A stretch of 64,000 nt of DNA from Rhinopomastus cyanomelas (Eukaryota > Chordata > Aves > Bucerotiformes > Rhinopomastidae). The stretch spans positions 83,699-147,698 of the forward strand of contig VXBP01009418.1 of the NCBI GenBank assembly GCA_013400115.1, written 5' to 3'. A program made the translations under genes and the position numbers. Shown in pieces: positions 35,513 through 48,774 of the stretch. How positions within the stretch are numbered: the first letter of the stretch is position 1; every line of letters begins with the position of its first letter. The notes under the pieces are model-generated. The model saw only the letters and a program-made list of their open reading frames with translations. It was not told the origin of the DNA and searched no databases.

Positions 35513-36969
35513 GCTTAGACCTCATACAATAGTTGGCACAAAGTTCCACACTGCTGTGACTAGATCATTACTGGTGTCTGCAGCAGTTGTCTTCATCTGC
35601 CCTGCAGTTACTGAAAGGCAGAATCAGCCTTTCTCAACAGCCAAATCCTTTAGTTTCACTTCCTTGCATTGCTTTTCTTGTTATGTTTTCTGGTTTTCTC
35701 TTGCAGCTGAGCAGACAGGAAACAGGACCTCAGTCACCTAGCCCATCTCTTTGTCTCAAAGTGCGAAGGGGCACTTTGACTATATCAGACTGTATTAACT
35801 TATTACCAAAAGTGAGTTTTCTGGTCCTTAAGATAATTTTTTTCCTACCACTTATCTACAAAGCCTAGTAACCACATAGTTTTTCCCAAGGTGCAAGAAA
35901 CAGTGTCACTCATTCCAAAAATGAATAACAACCATAGCTTGTAACTACAGCGACTGACATATTCCTACACTTTCATTTCGAGAGTATTTTTAGCAAAATC
36001 ATATATTCAGGAATTTCATAATTAACTAAGACTTCTGCTGAATTTTCAGTTTGCTACAGAGATCCTCATCCATACAATTCAAAAATCAAAGATGATTACC
36101 ATTGAAATTGCCAGAAATATGGAAGTACACCAAGTGCAACACACTGAACATCAAAGATGCCCTGGTTTGGAATAAATTATCTTCACCAATTCCCCACAGA
36201 GGATTACTTTCATACTTGCATTTGAGGCAAATGGGAATTGTGTCTCACCTACAATTACAATAGTGTATTTTATCTTACGAGTGAGCCTGAGTGTTCTGAT
36301 GATGGAGAGTTCAGCAGTACAGCATCATTTTACAAGACAACTATGTAGTATCTATAACTACACACAAGCCAATCTCTGCTGGATTTGGCTCTGTAGTTAC
36401 TGACATGGAGAACCCAAAGAGTAATTGTGATGTTTACTTTTTTAGAACATTGCACCACAAGTGTTTCACTCAAACTCAGTGAGAGACAGGATTTAAACTG
36501 TATTCCTACAAGAGAGCCAGATAAGTCAGCACCACATTCTTCACCCACAGCTGACCCTGACTCACAGTAAAACAGCAGTCTTGTCTCTACAAGGTGTCTA
36601 ACATGCATATGTGAGTCTCATTATGACTGAACACCTTGTGCAAAGAGCTGTAAAAACACAAGAAAAGGGTGGTCCCTGTAGAAAAAGCACACCTTTTCTG
36701 TCAGCCACAGAAACTTAAAGTACAGTGTCAGGTCATTCCACATCTCATTATTCCTTACGACCCTGTCTTTTATCTCTTCTTGACATTGCTAAGAACAGTC
36801 TCATTTTGACTATGAGTGCAAAATACATGTCACCGTATGTGTGATACCATGTGAAAAAATATCAAAACATTATAGGTGAGTGAAGATTCTGTAAACTGCT
36901 AAATCACATTCAAAATGTGTCTGAAGGCCTGCGATACAAAGAGGTTTTTGTGCAAGAATCTCTGTCTCT
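35513..36969. other. Unique DNA, nothing recognised
   Basis: No recognisable exon or repeat. Short open frames such as 35,587-35,868 and 36,330-36,608 have no motif. Confidence 0.5.
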
Positions 36970-37603
36970 TCATAAAATCACTCATGTTGGAAGATACGTA
37001 CAAGATAATCAAGTCCAGCCATCAACCCAACGCCACAATGCCCACCTAATCATGTTCCCAAGTGCCATGTGTAGATGATTTTTTTAATGCCTCCAAGATC
37101 AGTGACTTCACTTCCCCGGGCAGCCTGTTCCAATCCCTGAACACTCTTTCAGTGAAGAAATTTTTCATAATGTCCAATCTAAGCCTCCCCAGCACAACCT
37201 TGGGGCATTTCCTATTGTCCTATCGCTAGTGACTTGGGAGAAGAGACTGATTCCCACCACTTTACAACCTCCTTTCAGGCAGTTGTCAAGGGCAATAAGG
37301 TCTCTCCTCAGACAATAGTTCCCTCAGCTGCTCCTTATAAGAGCTGTCCTCCAGGCCTTTCATGAGCCTTGTTGCCATTCTCTGGACATGTTCCAGCATC
37401 TCAATGTCCTCCTTGTATAGAGGTGCCCAAAGCCACAGTATTACAACAGGTGAGTTGATGTAACCAGCTACCAACTCAGTTTAACTCCATTCAACATAAC
37501 CCACTGGGTTCAGCTATCTAGATAGTCTTTTACTCAGAAAAGAGTTCACCTGTGTAAGCTATGAGCTGAGAACTTATCTAGTAGAATCGTGTGGGAGTCC
37601 ATG
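36970..37603 (-). mobile_element. CR1 copy, older lineage, internally deleted
   Basis: Minus-strand CR1 of the same lineage as 14,196-16,050: 3' UTR complement (aatcaagtccagccatcaac), ORF2 C-terminus (37,474-37,286: LWAPLYKEDIEMLEHVQRMA), then near 37,445 a jump to sequence matching 15,165-15,310 of the other copy (tttaactccattcaacataa). The intervening RT region is deleted. Confidence 0.85.
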
Positions 37604-40600
37604 TTAAAATGATAGTCATAGATCCTATTATTCTATATCCTTTCCAATACATTTTTTTCTATGATCCTCTAAGTAACCTCTACATCAAAATAAGCTTTTA
37701 GATGAGCTGTTAAGTACAAGAACTAGCTATCGCAAACATAAATTTCTCTTTGTCATCAAACAAAACACTTCGACATTTCTTTAATTCTTTGATCAACATA
37801 CAGTTTTAACATTTCATCAAGACCTAATGGTACAAACATTTTATATTATCACAGAGATGCTACTTCAGGCACTTAAATAGTCAACTTGCTCTCAGAACAC
37901 CCACTTGCAATACCACAACAGGAAGAAAACATGAATCTATGTTTACAAATCCATTTAGATTTATTCAACTAACTGGATTGCTTCTCTTGGTAAGTCCATC
38001 AGCCTTGTAAGGTTTCATGCTCCAGACTCTTACAAGTTTTTTTAAGTGAAGAAAAAAACCCCAACAACTGAGGATCTTCTCAACCATCTTGTACCTTGTA
38101 CAGCTATTCCAGTATAATGTGAGTGATTCAAGCCAGCTCAGGTATATTTGCACACCCTACACAAATCCTTGACTATTTTGATGGAAACACACACTTACAA
38201 GCTTATGGACAAACAAGCAGACAACAGAAAACATCATTGGAATGAGAACAGGCACACAGCTCACCAGGCAAAGGCTAGTAAAAACTCCTGTTCTTTTTTC
38301 AGATTACTTCTCAGGCAGTACCACCAAACCAAAATCCCTTCAAGCAGTAGTGTCAGTCACAAATCTAAAAAACTACATAATACCATTTGCCACTATCAAA
38401 GGGAGATTGTTCATATTTGCCCTCCTGACTTATTTTCTTTGCTGAGCCACAGTAACCAAGCCTCTAAAATTACTGAGCAACTTGCGTTAGAAACACTAGT
38501 GGTAACACTTCAGATCTCTATCATGGCACACTGTTAAATGGCAGAATGTTTTTTGTATTAGAAAAGATGTAAGGAGTACTACTAAAAAAGTGCAAGAAGG
38601 GCAGAAGGATTAGGGTAACAGTACACTGAAAAGCAGTGTACATCTATTTCATATGGAAAGCCATCCATAATTTATAAAAACATTTCACAAGATAAAGGAA
38701 GTTGCACAATGTTACACAAGCAATGAGGTGCACCAATATATTTTCTATATCTCTGCCACATGGTGACATACCAGGAATCTCTACGACTGTAAACGAACCC
38801 CAAGTGTTTACAAGTCATTTTGTTGAAAATGATTTTTTGACCCAGCAGGTCAAAGCAGGGCCAAATGCAGATACGTAACAGCAAGAGAATCCACTTTGTC
38901 TCATGTCTCCTAACCAGAAATGTGAGGCTTTCAAGCAAGTACCTGCTGAGCACTTGGAAAATCCAACCACATAGGTAGAATTTAGGGATGCACAGATCAC
39001 ACTGCCATTGCACTAAAGATAGTTATCACATCAATCTTTCCAACTTCAGCTCTAGAAAAGTTTTGAATATGAGGTTAACTTTCTTGTTAATTTAAAATTA
39101 AATATTTGGCAAATTAAACAGTAGTAGTCATAGTAGTTCAACTACTTTTGGTTCAATCAAATAATGCATTTTTTTATTCTATTGTAGTTTATTTTGTAAC
39201 ATTAAAGCACTAAAAAAGGCAATGTCTAATAAAAGAGAAAATAATTTCACTCTGGATGGTAAAATATTGTGATTTTTTTTTTCACCTCATTACTGTCCTA
39301 TTTATAGTTTTTTTAATAACAAGAGCTCAAAGTCTTCAAGTTTTAGTGAAATACACAATTTATTTTATCTCAAAACCTCACTGAAGAAATAAGCTTTATC
39401 TTGGACTTAAATGCTTGGGCCTTTATTCTGTAAATGTCTAAGTTTAATCTATCATCAGCTCTTGAATTGACCCATATAGTTCAATATGAGCACCCAGGTG
39501 AGCACATCACATAACAATCAAGGTTCTGTCTATAAAAACATCTTGTTTTTTTAAAGCGTAAGTTTCCTCCCAATGCTCCTGGCAGACATCTGCAATTATT
39601 AATATGTAACATCAATGGTTTTAATATTTGCAGCAATGCACTCAAGCTTATCCATTGTCTTTTAAGATGCACTTTCAACAGCTTGATGCTTTTTCTAATT
39701 TTTGTAATTATGAGCTAAAATCCCCACGCATGGTTCAAAACAAACAAAAAAAACCCATGAGGAAGATGAATGAAAAGAATCAACAGCTGAATATATTTAA
39801 AAGATTATTTTTCAATACGCAGTCAGGATGTTATCACAAATGATGAAAAATGTATCAGTTATACATTGCTTAGTAAAGATAAAAGTTGATTAACATAGAT
39901 ATTCTATGCCTTTCAAGTTTGACACTCTTTGGATCATTAGTGTTTCAGGCTACCTGTAAACAGGTGCAGTGGTAACCTGCCTCTGGAGAGGACAGTAAAA
40001 TACTTCTTGGCTTATGTCATGCATGTGATACCTCTTGGGAAAGATTGTTTTTAAGCTTACCACAACCAAGGTAATGGCTGATCAAGAAACTATTTACAGT
40101 GACACTCCAAACTCAAACTTAGTATCAGACCTTTGCGCAAAATGGTAAAGCAATCAAGAGTTCAATTGATGAATTTAAAATATAATTATTAACCCATGTT
40201 TTAATTGCTTGGAGAGCCATACCGAGTTAACATTTGAAAAACCTAGAATCTAATACAAAACACCTTCTTCCCCAAAGAAAATTCTCAATTACTTCAGTGG
40301 AACAGGATTAGGCCACTGGCTCTATAAATGTAGCCATGCAAATGTATTGTCTCCTTGTAGTAATACAGCTGTCTGGCAAATGTTTTGCTGTTACCATGGC
40401 TCTAACAGTTTGATGCTTCAGAAGAAAAATAACTGAAGTGTATGCATGAACACTAACCAAGACATTTTAGCCATGTTAGGGTTACAGTTAACAGCGAGAT
40501 TAATTTTTTTTTCTTTAGAAACATTAGGCTATGATCTGAAATTTGCAATATTCATATAGGAAAAGGCATAGTATGTATCAATGATAAATCTATCAGGAGA

Positions 40601-40666
40601 GTTACTGACTTTGTTTTTTCTCAGTTTCCAGTCTTCAATTTATTTTTTCTCTTCATCCTACAGTAG
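37604..40666. other. Unique AT-rich DNA, no gene assigned
   Basis: No repeat family or exon recognised. The 129-codon open frame at 38,148-38,537 shows no family motif and lacks clear coding character. Confidence 0.5.
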
Positions 40667-40731
40667 GCCAAAATGAGACAGCTGGAATCTCCTGACTTAT
40701 TTGCATCCCTAGATGAGAATACTACAGATGA
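40667..40731 (+). CDS. Candidate internal coding exon, gene unknown
   Basis: A pyrimidine-rich tract (tattttttctcttcatccta) ends in cagtag at 40,661-40,666. It is followed by 65 nt that read without stop in the frame AKMRQLESPDLFASLDENTT and end at a good donor (A|GTAAGA, GT at 40,732-40,733). The acceptor may be the first AG (40,663) or the second (40,666); only the second keeps the upstream frame open. Composition of the peptide (acidic, with an ESPDLFASLDE core) looks like real protein, but I do not recognise the family. No partner exon was identified nearby, and a chance AG/GT pair cannot be excluded. Confidence 0.3.
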
Positions 40732-40860
40732 GTAAGAAAAGGCCTATTTTTTCCTCTAGCTAATTAAAGTGCAGCCTATGGTATAAACCTTTACCATTAA
40801 CAGGTGTACAACTCTACAGGCTCTCAGGAATTCAGTCTGTCTAGGGTTTACGCTATCCTG

Positions 40861-41430
40861 AATCACAGAATTTCTCACATTGGAAGGGGCTCATAAGGAT
40901 CACTAAATGGTTTGTGCTGGAAGGGACACTAAAGATCATCTAGTACAACCCCATTGCAGTGAGCAGGGACATCTTTAACTAGATCAGGTTTCTCAGAGCT
41001 CCCCCATCCAACTTGATCGTGAATGTTTCTAGGAATGGATCATCTACAGCCTCTGTGAGAAACTTGTTCAAGTATTTTCACTACTCCCATCACAAAAAAT
41101 GTCTTCCTTATATTATCCCAGGCTGGCTGGTTCAGTTGGTAGAGCATGGGACTCTGAATTCCTGGGGTCATGGGTTTGTGCCCCATGTAGGACATCTTGA
41201 GACAGTACTGTAGGCTTGCCCTGCTCCAGCAGGGGGAATTGGACTTAGATGATCTTTTGAGGTCCCTTCCAACCTGTAACATTCTGTGATTCTGTGATCC
41301 AGTCTAAATCTCCCCTCTTTTAAAATCATTAGCCCTTGTCCTGTCACAACAGGCCCCACTAAAAGACTTCTCATTTTTCTTGTAGGCTGCCTTTAAGCAC
41401 TGAAAGGCCACAATAAGGTCTCCCAAGAGA
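40861..41430 (-). mobile_element. CR1 fragments, host of a nested SINE
   Basis: Minus-strand CR1 in two parts, 40,905-41,118 and 41,299-41,430, separated by a SINE. A further piece of CR1 tail (40,861-40,905, aatcacagaatttctcacat) precedes it, so two CR1 3' ends lie back to back. The main copy has the 3' UTR aatggtttgtgctggaaggg and ORF2 C-terminal sequence. All pieces are diverged. Confidence 0.8.
41121..41296 (+). mobile_element. tRNA-derived SINE with CR1 3' tail
   Basis: Positions 41,121-41,192 resemble a tRNA body most like tRNA-Lys: A box TGGTTCAGTTGG (41,128-41,139), an anticodon arm around tgggactctgaattcct, and a degenerate B box (ggtttgtgcccc, near 41,172-41,183). The tRNA part has no intact acceptor stem. 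A short linker (catcttgagacagtactg) leads to about 95 nt of CR1 3' UTR (ccagcagggggaattggac, gatgatcttttgaggtccct) and two ATTCTGTG octamers (41,281-41,296). It sits inside a minus-strand CR1, with atccca on the left and atcca on the right as a possible target duplication. RNA polymerase III promoters drive such SINEs, and CR1 enzymes are expected to mobilise them through the shared tail. Confidence 0.8.
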
Positions 41431-43057
41431 CTAAGCATCATCCAGATGCTCCTTGAACTCTCTAGAGGCACTTAAAAATGCACGTACAAATGCAGTGTTC
41501 CCCACTGATGACTCCTAGTAGACATTTGGAATTGGGTACAGTTAATACAGTCTGCAGACGTTTGGGTGGAAAAATTTGGCAATGCATTGGGACCCACAGC
41601 TCTAGCTAATGAATTTAATTTTAGATCTGCTTTCCTCAATTCCTGTTTTTATGGTTCCTTTCCTTTTTTTAAAGACCCTATTCTTTCACATTATTATTCT
41701 TCCAATTTTCCATACTCAGCCTTTAACTACATTACAAACATATACAGAATGTGTGGCGTTCTTCTGTCTCTTTCATAGGGTAGCACCTGTTTTCCCTTTC
41801 AAGAAAGAATTAGAATTGAGGAGACAGAGATGATGGTAGAGGCAGAAAATAAAAGTTGCCATAAAATACAAGTAATCTCCAACTTGCTAAACATAGTAAG
41901 ACTTATCATGGGAAATAGGAGCAGCAAACTTTTAGACACAAATGTTAATTCCAGTTCCTGTAGTTCTGTGATGCGTTTATATCAAAATTTCAGTGGAAGC
42001 ACTTCAAAATCAAATGCATTTATACCATGAGAAGCTAGTGTTAAGCTGATTTTGGGAACCTGTAAAACCTGGTGCTATCAATGGTTAGAAACTTGTTGAC
42101 ATATCTACAGTGATCATGACTATTAAAGAGGCGTAAGAACTGTGTCGCTTGTATAAAAAAAAGCAAGATTAATAAGCAAGTTCTCATTTCTACTTCCTTT
42201 AACTTACAAGTACATGCAAGTGAGACTTTTGAGCAGCTGTATGAAGTGATGATGGCTCACTAACTTCTGTGCAGTTACAGCATCTATGGAGACCTTAAGT
42301 TTTTATGAATCCTTTTGTAACGCAGTAAAGGAAACACTCTTTTGTAGACCGCAATATTTCTAAAGATACCATGTATTAACTGTAATTCTCAAAAAGCTTC
42401 TTTTTATTGTCTTAGTTCCTGAAGTGATTTACATAGCATCTAGAAACAAAGACAGTGGAATTCCTAACTAGTTTCTGACATATATTTGCTAAATTAAAAA
42501 TGCCTCTAAAAAACAAAAATGAAGACCCTTTCACTATAAGTAGAAAAACTGGTGATTCTGAACACAACTGTAAGGGTCAATCTGAATTCTGGAAATCTCA
42601 GAAGCATACTCCAATACATGCTATTGGCAGTACTGCTTTGGATCTGCTTGTTCTGCTCTTTGAATAAGCTATACGTATGGCTCCTTAAAAAATTAATTTC
42701 ACGTTAACCACATTCTACTGAATTTGGCATGAACTGTGGATATAGGAGAAGGGTTTCCCATTTCATTTGTTTGGGGTTTGTTTTTTTTAACATAACAAAT
42801 ACATCACAGGTTTTATGAAATAAAAATTCATTAAACGCAACAAACATATAAAATTACAAATTAGAAGTGCAGGGTGCATGAGTCATTGACATATGTGCGC
42901 TCTTGTCATATGCCCTTACTTTCTACTGGAGCTGGCTGGAATTAGCACTGTGGCAATCTGTGCTGGCTTTTGGGCAGGTGGGAGGGAAAGTAAGAAAATA
43001 TATGGGATGAGACCTGCTCCACAGAGCTCTCTGAAGCACAGTGGCTGCTGCAGTAAA
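41431..43057. other. Unique AT-rich DNA, nothing recognised
   Basis: No exon or repeat family recognised. Confidence 0.5.
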
Positions 43058-43140
43058 ACATAGAATCCTAGAATCATTAGGGATTGGAAGGGACCCTGAA
43101 AGATCATCTAGTCCAATCCCCCTGCCACAGCAGGATCACT
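43058..43140 (-). mobile_element. CR1 3'-end fragment
   Basis: About 83 nt complementary to the CR1 3' end (acatagaatcctagaatcat, gatcatctagtccaatcccc, cacagcaggatcact). Dominant lineage, severely 5'-truncated, with a well-kept tail. Confidence 0.9.
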
Positions 43141-46100
43141 TCACTGGAGAAGTGAACAAATGGGTATTTTGTTTCATGTTGCTTTGTGGTGTCCACATTT
43201 GCAAAATCAGGATGCTCAGTCTACAGGGTAAACTAGTATAGTGTGCTTTTTCTCAAGTGTGCTGTGTCGAAGGCCACACAGACCTATGGAAGAGATTTAC
43301 CATTCTCTTTTCTTTCTTCTAATCATCATCTGCTCCTTCTCAGCCAAGCTTGCCAATAAACAACAGCAAAACAAAAAAAGGCATTGTTAAATTATTAGAA
43401 AGGTTATAGACAAAAATCTCCATCCTTTTCCCGCTTGTATTTTTTCTTAATAAATACTAAAAGTGTCAGCCTTGCGGTGGGCAGCTCAGAAAGTCTGTCA
43501 ATGATGGCTACTATCACCGCTAAGAAGTCTATCAACTTTCGAAGAACTGTCATACAGGGTATGGACTACCATACATACCAACTGTAAAAGTATAACAGCA
43601 ACTATGACTGAACAGTCAATGAAGTTAAAGTGCAGAGACTCCTGAGAAAGTAGCATACACAAGTAAACCAACCTGATCTTTTGCTTTTCCATCTGTTTTT
43701 TGAGTTCTTGTAGTAGACTTCCATCCAAGCATGCCTTCCTGACTCCTATGTGTACATTTCCTGAATAAGCTTTTTATCCATATCCATTTCTGAGATCTTT
43801 TTCTTCTCTTCTTTTTTTTTAGTTCATGTGTCCAATGAAGTTCTATTTTTCTTTCGCATCAAATGCTGTATGCTGGTCAACAGACCAGCATGCTTTCTTG
43901 GTTTTCCACAAGCATCCCTACCATCCTTGAGGCCTAAGTGTTTTCCTGGAACACGGAGGTCCAGTAATTCCACACAGAAAAATGCCCTTAAGTTCAGGTA
44001 AGTCCAAACATGTAGAATATCACAAAAGGTTAAGAAAAAAGGTTTCTTCACCACTAAAAGTGATTAAATCTGGAATTTGATGAGAACTGAACTGGAATTT
44101 AAAATTGGGAATAGACTGGTCACCGCCAGACACTACGAAGTTCTTGATGAATTCAGTAAATGTGTTTTTTCTTAATAAATAAGGTAGATACCACCTGTGT
44201 CGGCATCTTACCAGTGCTGAAATAGACAAACTTTTCAGCGCGTGAAGATAGGTTAATTTAACCTGCGTAAAACCTCTTTGTTCCCTAGCAAGACTCAGAA
44301 TGAACTGTGTCTATGCACAAACTGAAAAAACACAAGCATTAATTTGTGGTTTCAACTCCAAGCCCAAGGAGTTTGTTTCATGGATTTTTAAATCAAACTA
44401 TGCAGCATAACCAAGTCACTGCAGAAATACCATTATGAATTCACAACAACTTGTCTCAGATACACCAAAGGCACTATAAAGATCCACAGAAAATAGAAAG
44501 CCCTGCACTCAACCTTAGCATTTTATATGGTATCAGTCTGAATTCTTCCTAAATTCTTGCACATACCCAAAACCCAACCCTATGTATACAAGGGACATGA
44601 CAGCCACAACCTATGTGAAGTTGTTACAAACACAGTTTCATACTTAAACATAGGTATTTTCAGACAACTGAGGATTGCTGGTATCTCTAAAAATGTTACC
44701 AAAATGTTTTTTGTTTCACTGAGGCTAGAAATCAAGACATTCAATGTAAATACTCGTTCAGAGAAAGGAGATAAGAAATAAAGGGATGAACCATCAAATC
44801 ACAGTAGCACAATAGGCCTGGGGAATCCCTTTCAAGGGTATTCCTTACTTGAGAGAATGCCCTGCTGCAGCAGTAGAAGAAATGCTAGAGCATCCGCTCC
44901 AGGAAAAAGAAGTAGTAGTCCCTACAGTTTATACTCATAACAAACCATGTGCATCTCCTTCTGCATTTTGGTTATTTTATTTGAACCAAGGAACTGTTCA
45001 GACTGTTCAGGAAGTGACAAAGATGGACTAGATTAAATGCTGTAACATGGCACTTATTCACACCACGTTAGGCAGAGGAACACTAAAATTAGGCATAAAA
45101 TTTTATTCCCTTGGTAATATCCTCTGGTATTGGCTAGAAGCAAGAGAAAGGGAACTTTCCCTTGAAAAAATAATTTATATGCCATATAAATATTGTGACA
45201 TTACATGTTTCAAACATCACCATGAGAGGGGATGGCAGGGTTGGGTAAAATACCACTAGAGAGACAGGAAAAAGTAGCTATTCAGTAGGAAGTCCAAAGA
45301 CTGTTTTGAATGGTTATTATTCTCTTCCTTAAATTCCACATGTGAACAAGCTGGTTAATCACAAAAAGTATGAGAAAGTTGGGTTTTTTTATTCCACTGG
45401 AGAAAATGAGAAATTCACATTTCCCATGAAAATTCATTTGGTCAGTCACTCTACTGAATGACATTGCGGGCCTAACATACAGCTCACTGCTGTCTTCCTT
45501 TGGGCTCAGCAGCAGGCTCACACAAAGTAACAAGAAGACAGCAGCCTTCTTGAGAAGTATAATGCAAAGCATTGCTTCTTTGCACTGATTCTTTTCATCG
45601 CTGCACCTAGTGATGCATTGCACTTGCTGGATTCAGACTGAAACTGCTAAAGTTACATTGAATGAACATGTATCCATAGTATATCATGCCTTTTAATTTA
45701 TTTCCTAATTAAAAAATGCTATACTGATATGAGGTATGAGACATGCAGACTTCTAATACTCAACAAAATAAAAGATCTTGGTGGTACTTTGGCTGAAAAA
45801 TCTGTGATCTTACAGATGTTTATGAGTTTGTATGGTGCAGATCTATAATTAATTTGCTTCTGATGAACCCTTCAGATACATAAAATTTGTCCTCAAGGAG
45901 ACTGATTTCTGAAACCACTTGCTCAAAAGCATTAGGCTTTGGGAGTTTCAGCAAACCAGAGGGTCTACTGGCAGATGCAATATTGATTTCTTAATGTTTA
46001 CAGCCTACCAGGCACTTCCATACCAGACCTGATTTAATATCTGTGCGGCATCCTACAGCCTTGGTTATTTCCACAACCAAGTTGGCTAGTTTCATTGCCT

Positions 46101-48774
46101 GGTGACTATGTCCCACATCTGCAGTTCCAGTGCAAGTATCTTCAACTAGTATACACACTGCAAATCTGGCCTGAGATCATACTTTAAATTCAATCTAATA
46201 ATCATGTTTCCTGAATAAAAGTATGATCTGTTTCAAGGGATCAAAAATCCTATTGTGGTTTTTGTCTGTCTCCACATCCTACTCACCTCCCACCCCCCCA
46301 CCCCCAATACAAAGCATTCTCCCACATTTCAGTTTCATTATGGTTTCCTGCATTTTCCTCTAGTACTAAAATAGGCAGTGTTGTTCTAATCAAAGTAAAA
46401 TACTGTGAAGCATTCTAAAGGGGTAATCTTTATAGCCTACAAAAGCTTTGATTTGCTCTTTATAACTTCTTACTCAAAGATATGTGGAGAAGATTATGCT
46501 ATTTGGTCTGTATCCATTTTCATTCCACACAAATCTAGCTGCACTTCTATTAAAAATATCATTGATAATCTTATTATGATTTCTCATCATTCCCATAATG
46601 AGAAAGAAAAGGTCAGCAAGTAATCTACATAAAGTTTTCCTACATTACACTACCATGAACTTATCCTTATTGAAAGCTGATAAAAGTGAGGCAAACATTA
46701 ATATCAGTTTGCCTTGAATTGATAAAATTCAGTATTTCCATAAGGAAATACTGTTGTAAACATATTTAATATCAAAGTACTTTTCAAACACTGAATCTCT
46801 CAACAATACAATGACTGTACTCAGTGTTGATCAAGAAATAGGTCCTAACATAGAGAACTTTGTTTTAAAAATGTGCTTCAAAAGAAATATCCATGCCGAT
46901 TTCCCCTGGAAATGCAGATGGATGGGAATTATGCTTCCATTCTTCTGGAGTCCACATAAAAAAACTTGACTGGTGCAGAAGAACACTTCTCAAAATAGTC
47001 TTTTTTTGACATTCATATGGCAAAGTTTCTAAGCCTAGCTAATTGCCATGTATTTGTATGTAATCAAAATACTTCTCTGCATATCTTGTTCATCTCCTCA
47101 ACATAAAAATAATATAAAATACAACGGGGAAAAAAAAGAAAAGAGACTCTATAAAACAGTCCTTAACAAATCTGGAGACATCTTTGAATATACCAAGGTA
47201 GCTCCTCTTCTTTCTTAATTGTCTTTGTCTCCAAACACACAGTTGCTCAATTCTATAATAGGCAAGATATGAGACTGTAGGATAAAACAACAAAGTCATA
47301 CGGTGCGCTGAGAACCACCACAATAAAACTAATGTCCTTTTTGAAAATGAAAGCATAAAATCAAGTAGTTGAATCTAAAACAAAGAAACCACTGCAAAGG
47401 TTTAGTATTTAACTATTGCCCTTGTCAGTTGAGACAACTAAGGGGAGGGGGAGAGAACATTCACTCTCCAGAAAGTTCAGACTGTAAAATGCATACAAAT
47501 TCAATTTACGCTTATTAGTTTTAAATGCACCAAATCCTGCATTCACTTATTGGAATAATTTACTCTTCCTCTTTGTTTCATTTGATAAATCAATGTAGTT
47601 TTGAGAAAAATATAATCACTACTTCTATCCCCCAGTTAAAAAAAAAAAATCCTGCTGTACTGCATACTGTTTGACATCATTCTATTTAGAAGTCTTATGT
47701 TGCCATCTCAGTCGTCTTAAAATCTGTCATATTAAAAGCAAGTTAAAATATATATGTATCAAACAGACTACACCACAGCAATCAAGTTTACCCTTATCAT
47801 TCTAAACTTGAAGAACCTTGATAAATCATCAGAAGTACCTGCTAACTGCCTACAAAGGGTTAACAGTTTGGTTTTGTATCTTTTCTTTTTTTGTTGTTGT
47901 TTGTTTGCAGAGTGACAAGACAAAGACTATTTGTTTGATAATTTTTGAAAATAAACTATCACAAAATGGAATGTCAATTAAAAAAAAACCTAAATATTAT
48001 TCAAAACTATCTGCTGTTGTTCTCCAAAACACAAAATTAAAGGTTACAAAAAGCCCCACACCTCTCAAATCAAAGCAAATCCTTCCTTAGACTGCTCTAC
48101 AATAGTCACAAGAACTATGGAAAGGCAATTAAAGGATAAGAATTCCTATTTAACCCCAACCTAAAGTGCAGCTTTAAAATTAGGTCAATAACAATGAAAA
48201 TAACCTTCCTCCATGAAGATTAAGAATCACTAAAATCAGATAAAAATATTCTTACATGCCTACTTAACCCCCCCAAAAAATGTTCAAGACACCAACCCCC
48301 CATTTTATACACAGCATCAGAATTATATAAGAAATGCCTATCAATGGATGTTCTGTTCGAATGGATGTTCTTTTCGAGAAGTGGCATCCGAGTCTGACTC
48401 AGTGTTATTACCTCGCAAGAAAATATATAATTCAAAAGATAGCTTGTTTATTTGCTTGTTTTGTCTTCTCCTTTCAATGAAGGAGCCTTTGTAAGGGCAT
48501 ATATATACACACACAACGGAGATGTTCACAGCTGAGCATCACTAGAATTTGTCAATCATTAACTTCAGGTTTCAGCATTATTGGCGAGTTTGTGTTAAAT
48601 AAGTATTTGTTCCCCTTTCAGCCAAGAAAATGCATCCAGAGCAGTCAAAACTAACCACATCTGGGCTTTCATTGAAAGCTAGTTTCATGGGTCTGCCCAC
48701 ATTGTTCTAGAAAATAGGAAGCAGAAACCTGAAATTTCCAGCAGTCGCTCTTAACCACTGAGAGCTCGATCCCG
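43141..48774. other. Unique AT-rich DNA, no gene assigned
   Basis: No exon or interspersed repeat recognised over more than 5 kb, the longest repeat-free stretch outside the regulatory block. Simple tracts only: a C-rich run near 46,292-46,307, an oligo-A run at about 47,638-47,649 and a TA/CA run near 48,499-48,517. Confidence 0.5.

Noticed and set aside
38148..38537. 129-codon plus-strand frame
   Set aside because: No motif and overlaps another frame; no splice signals or context supporting a gene.
41121..41192. A genuine tRNA-Lys gene
   Set aside because: The acceptor stem does not pair, the anticodon loop is altered, and the sequence runs straight into a CR1 tail, so it is the head of a SINE.
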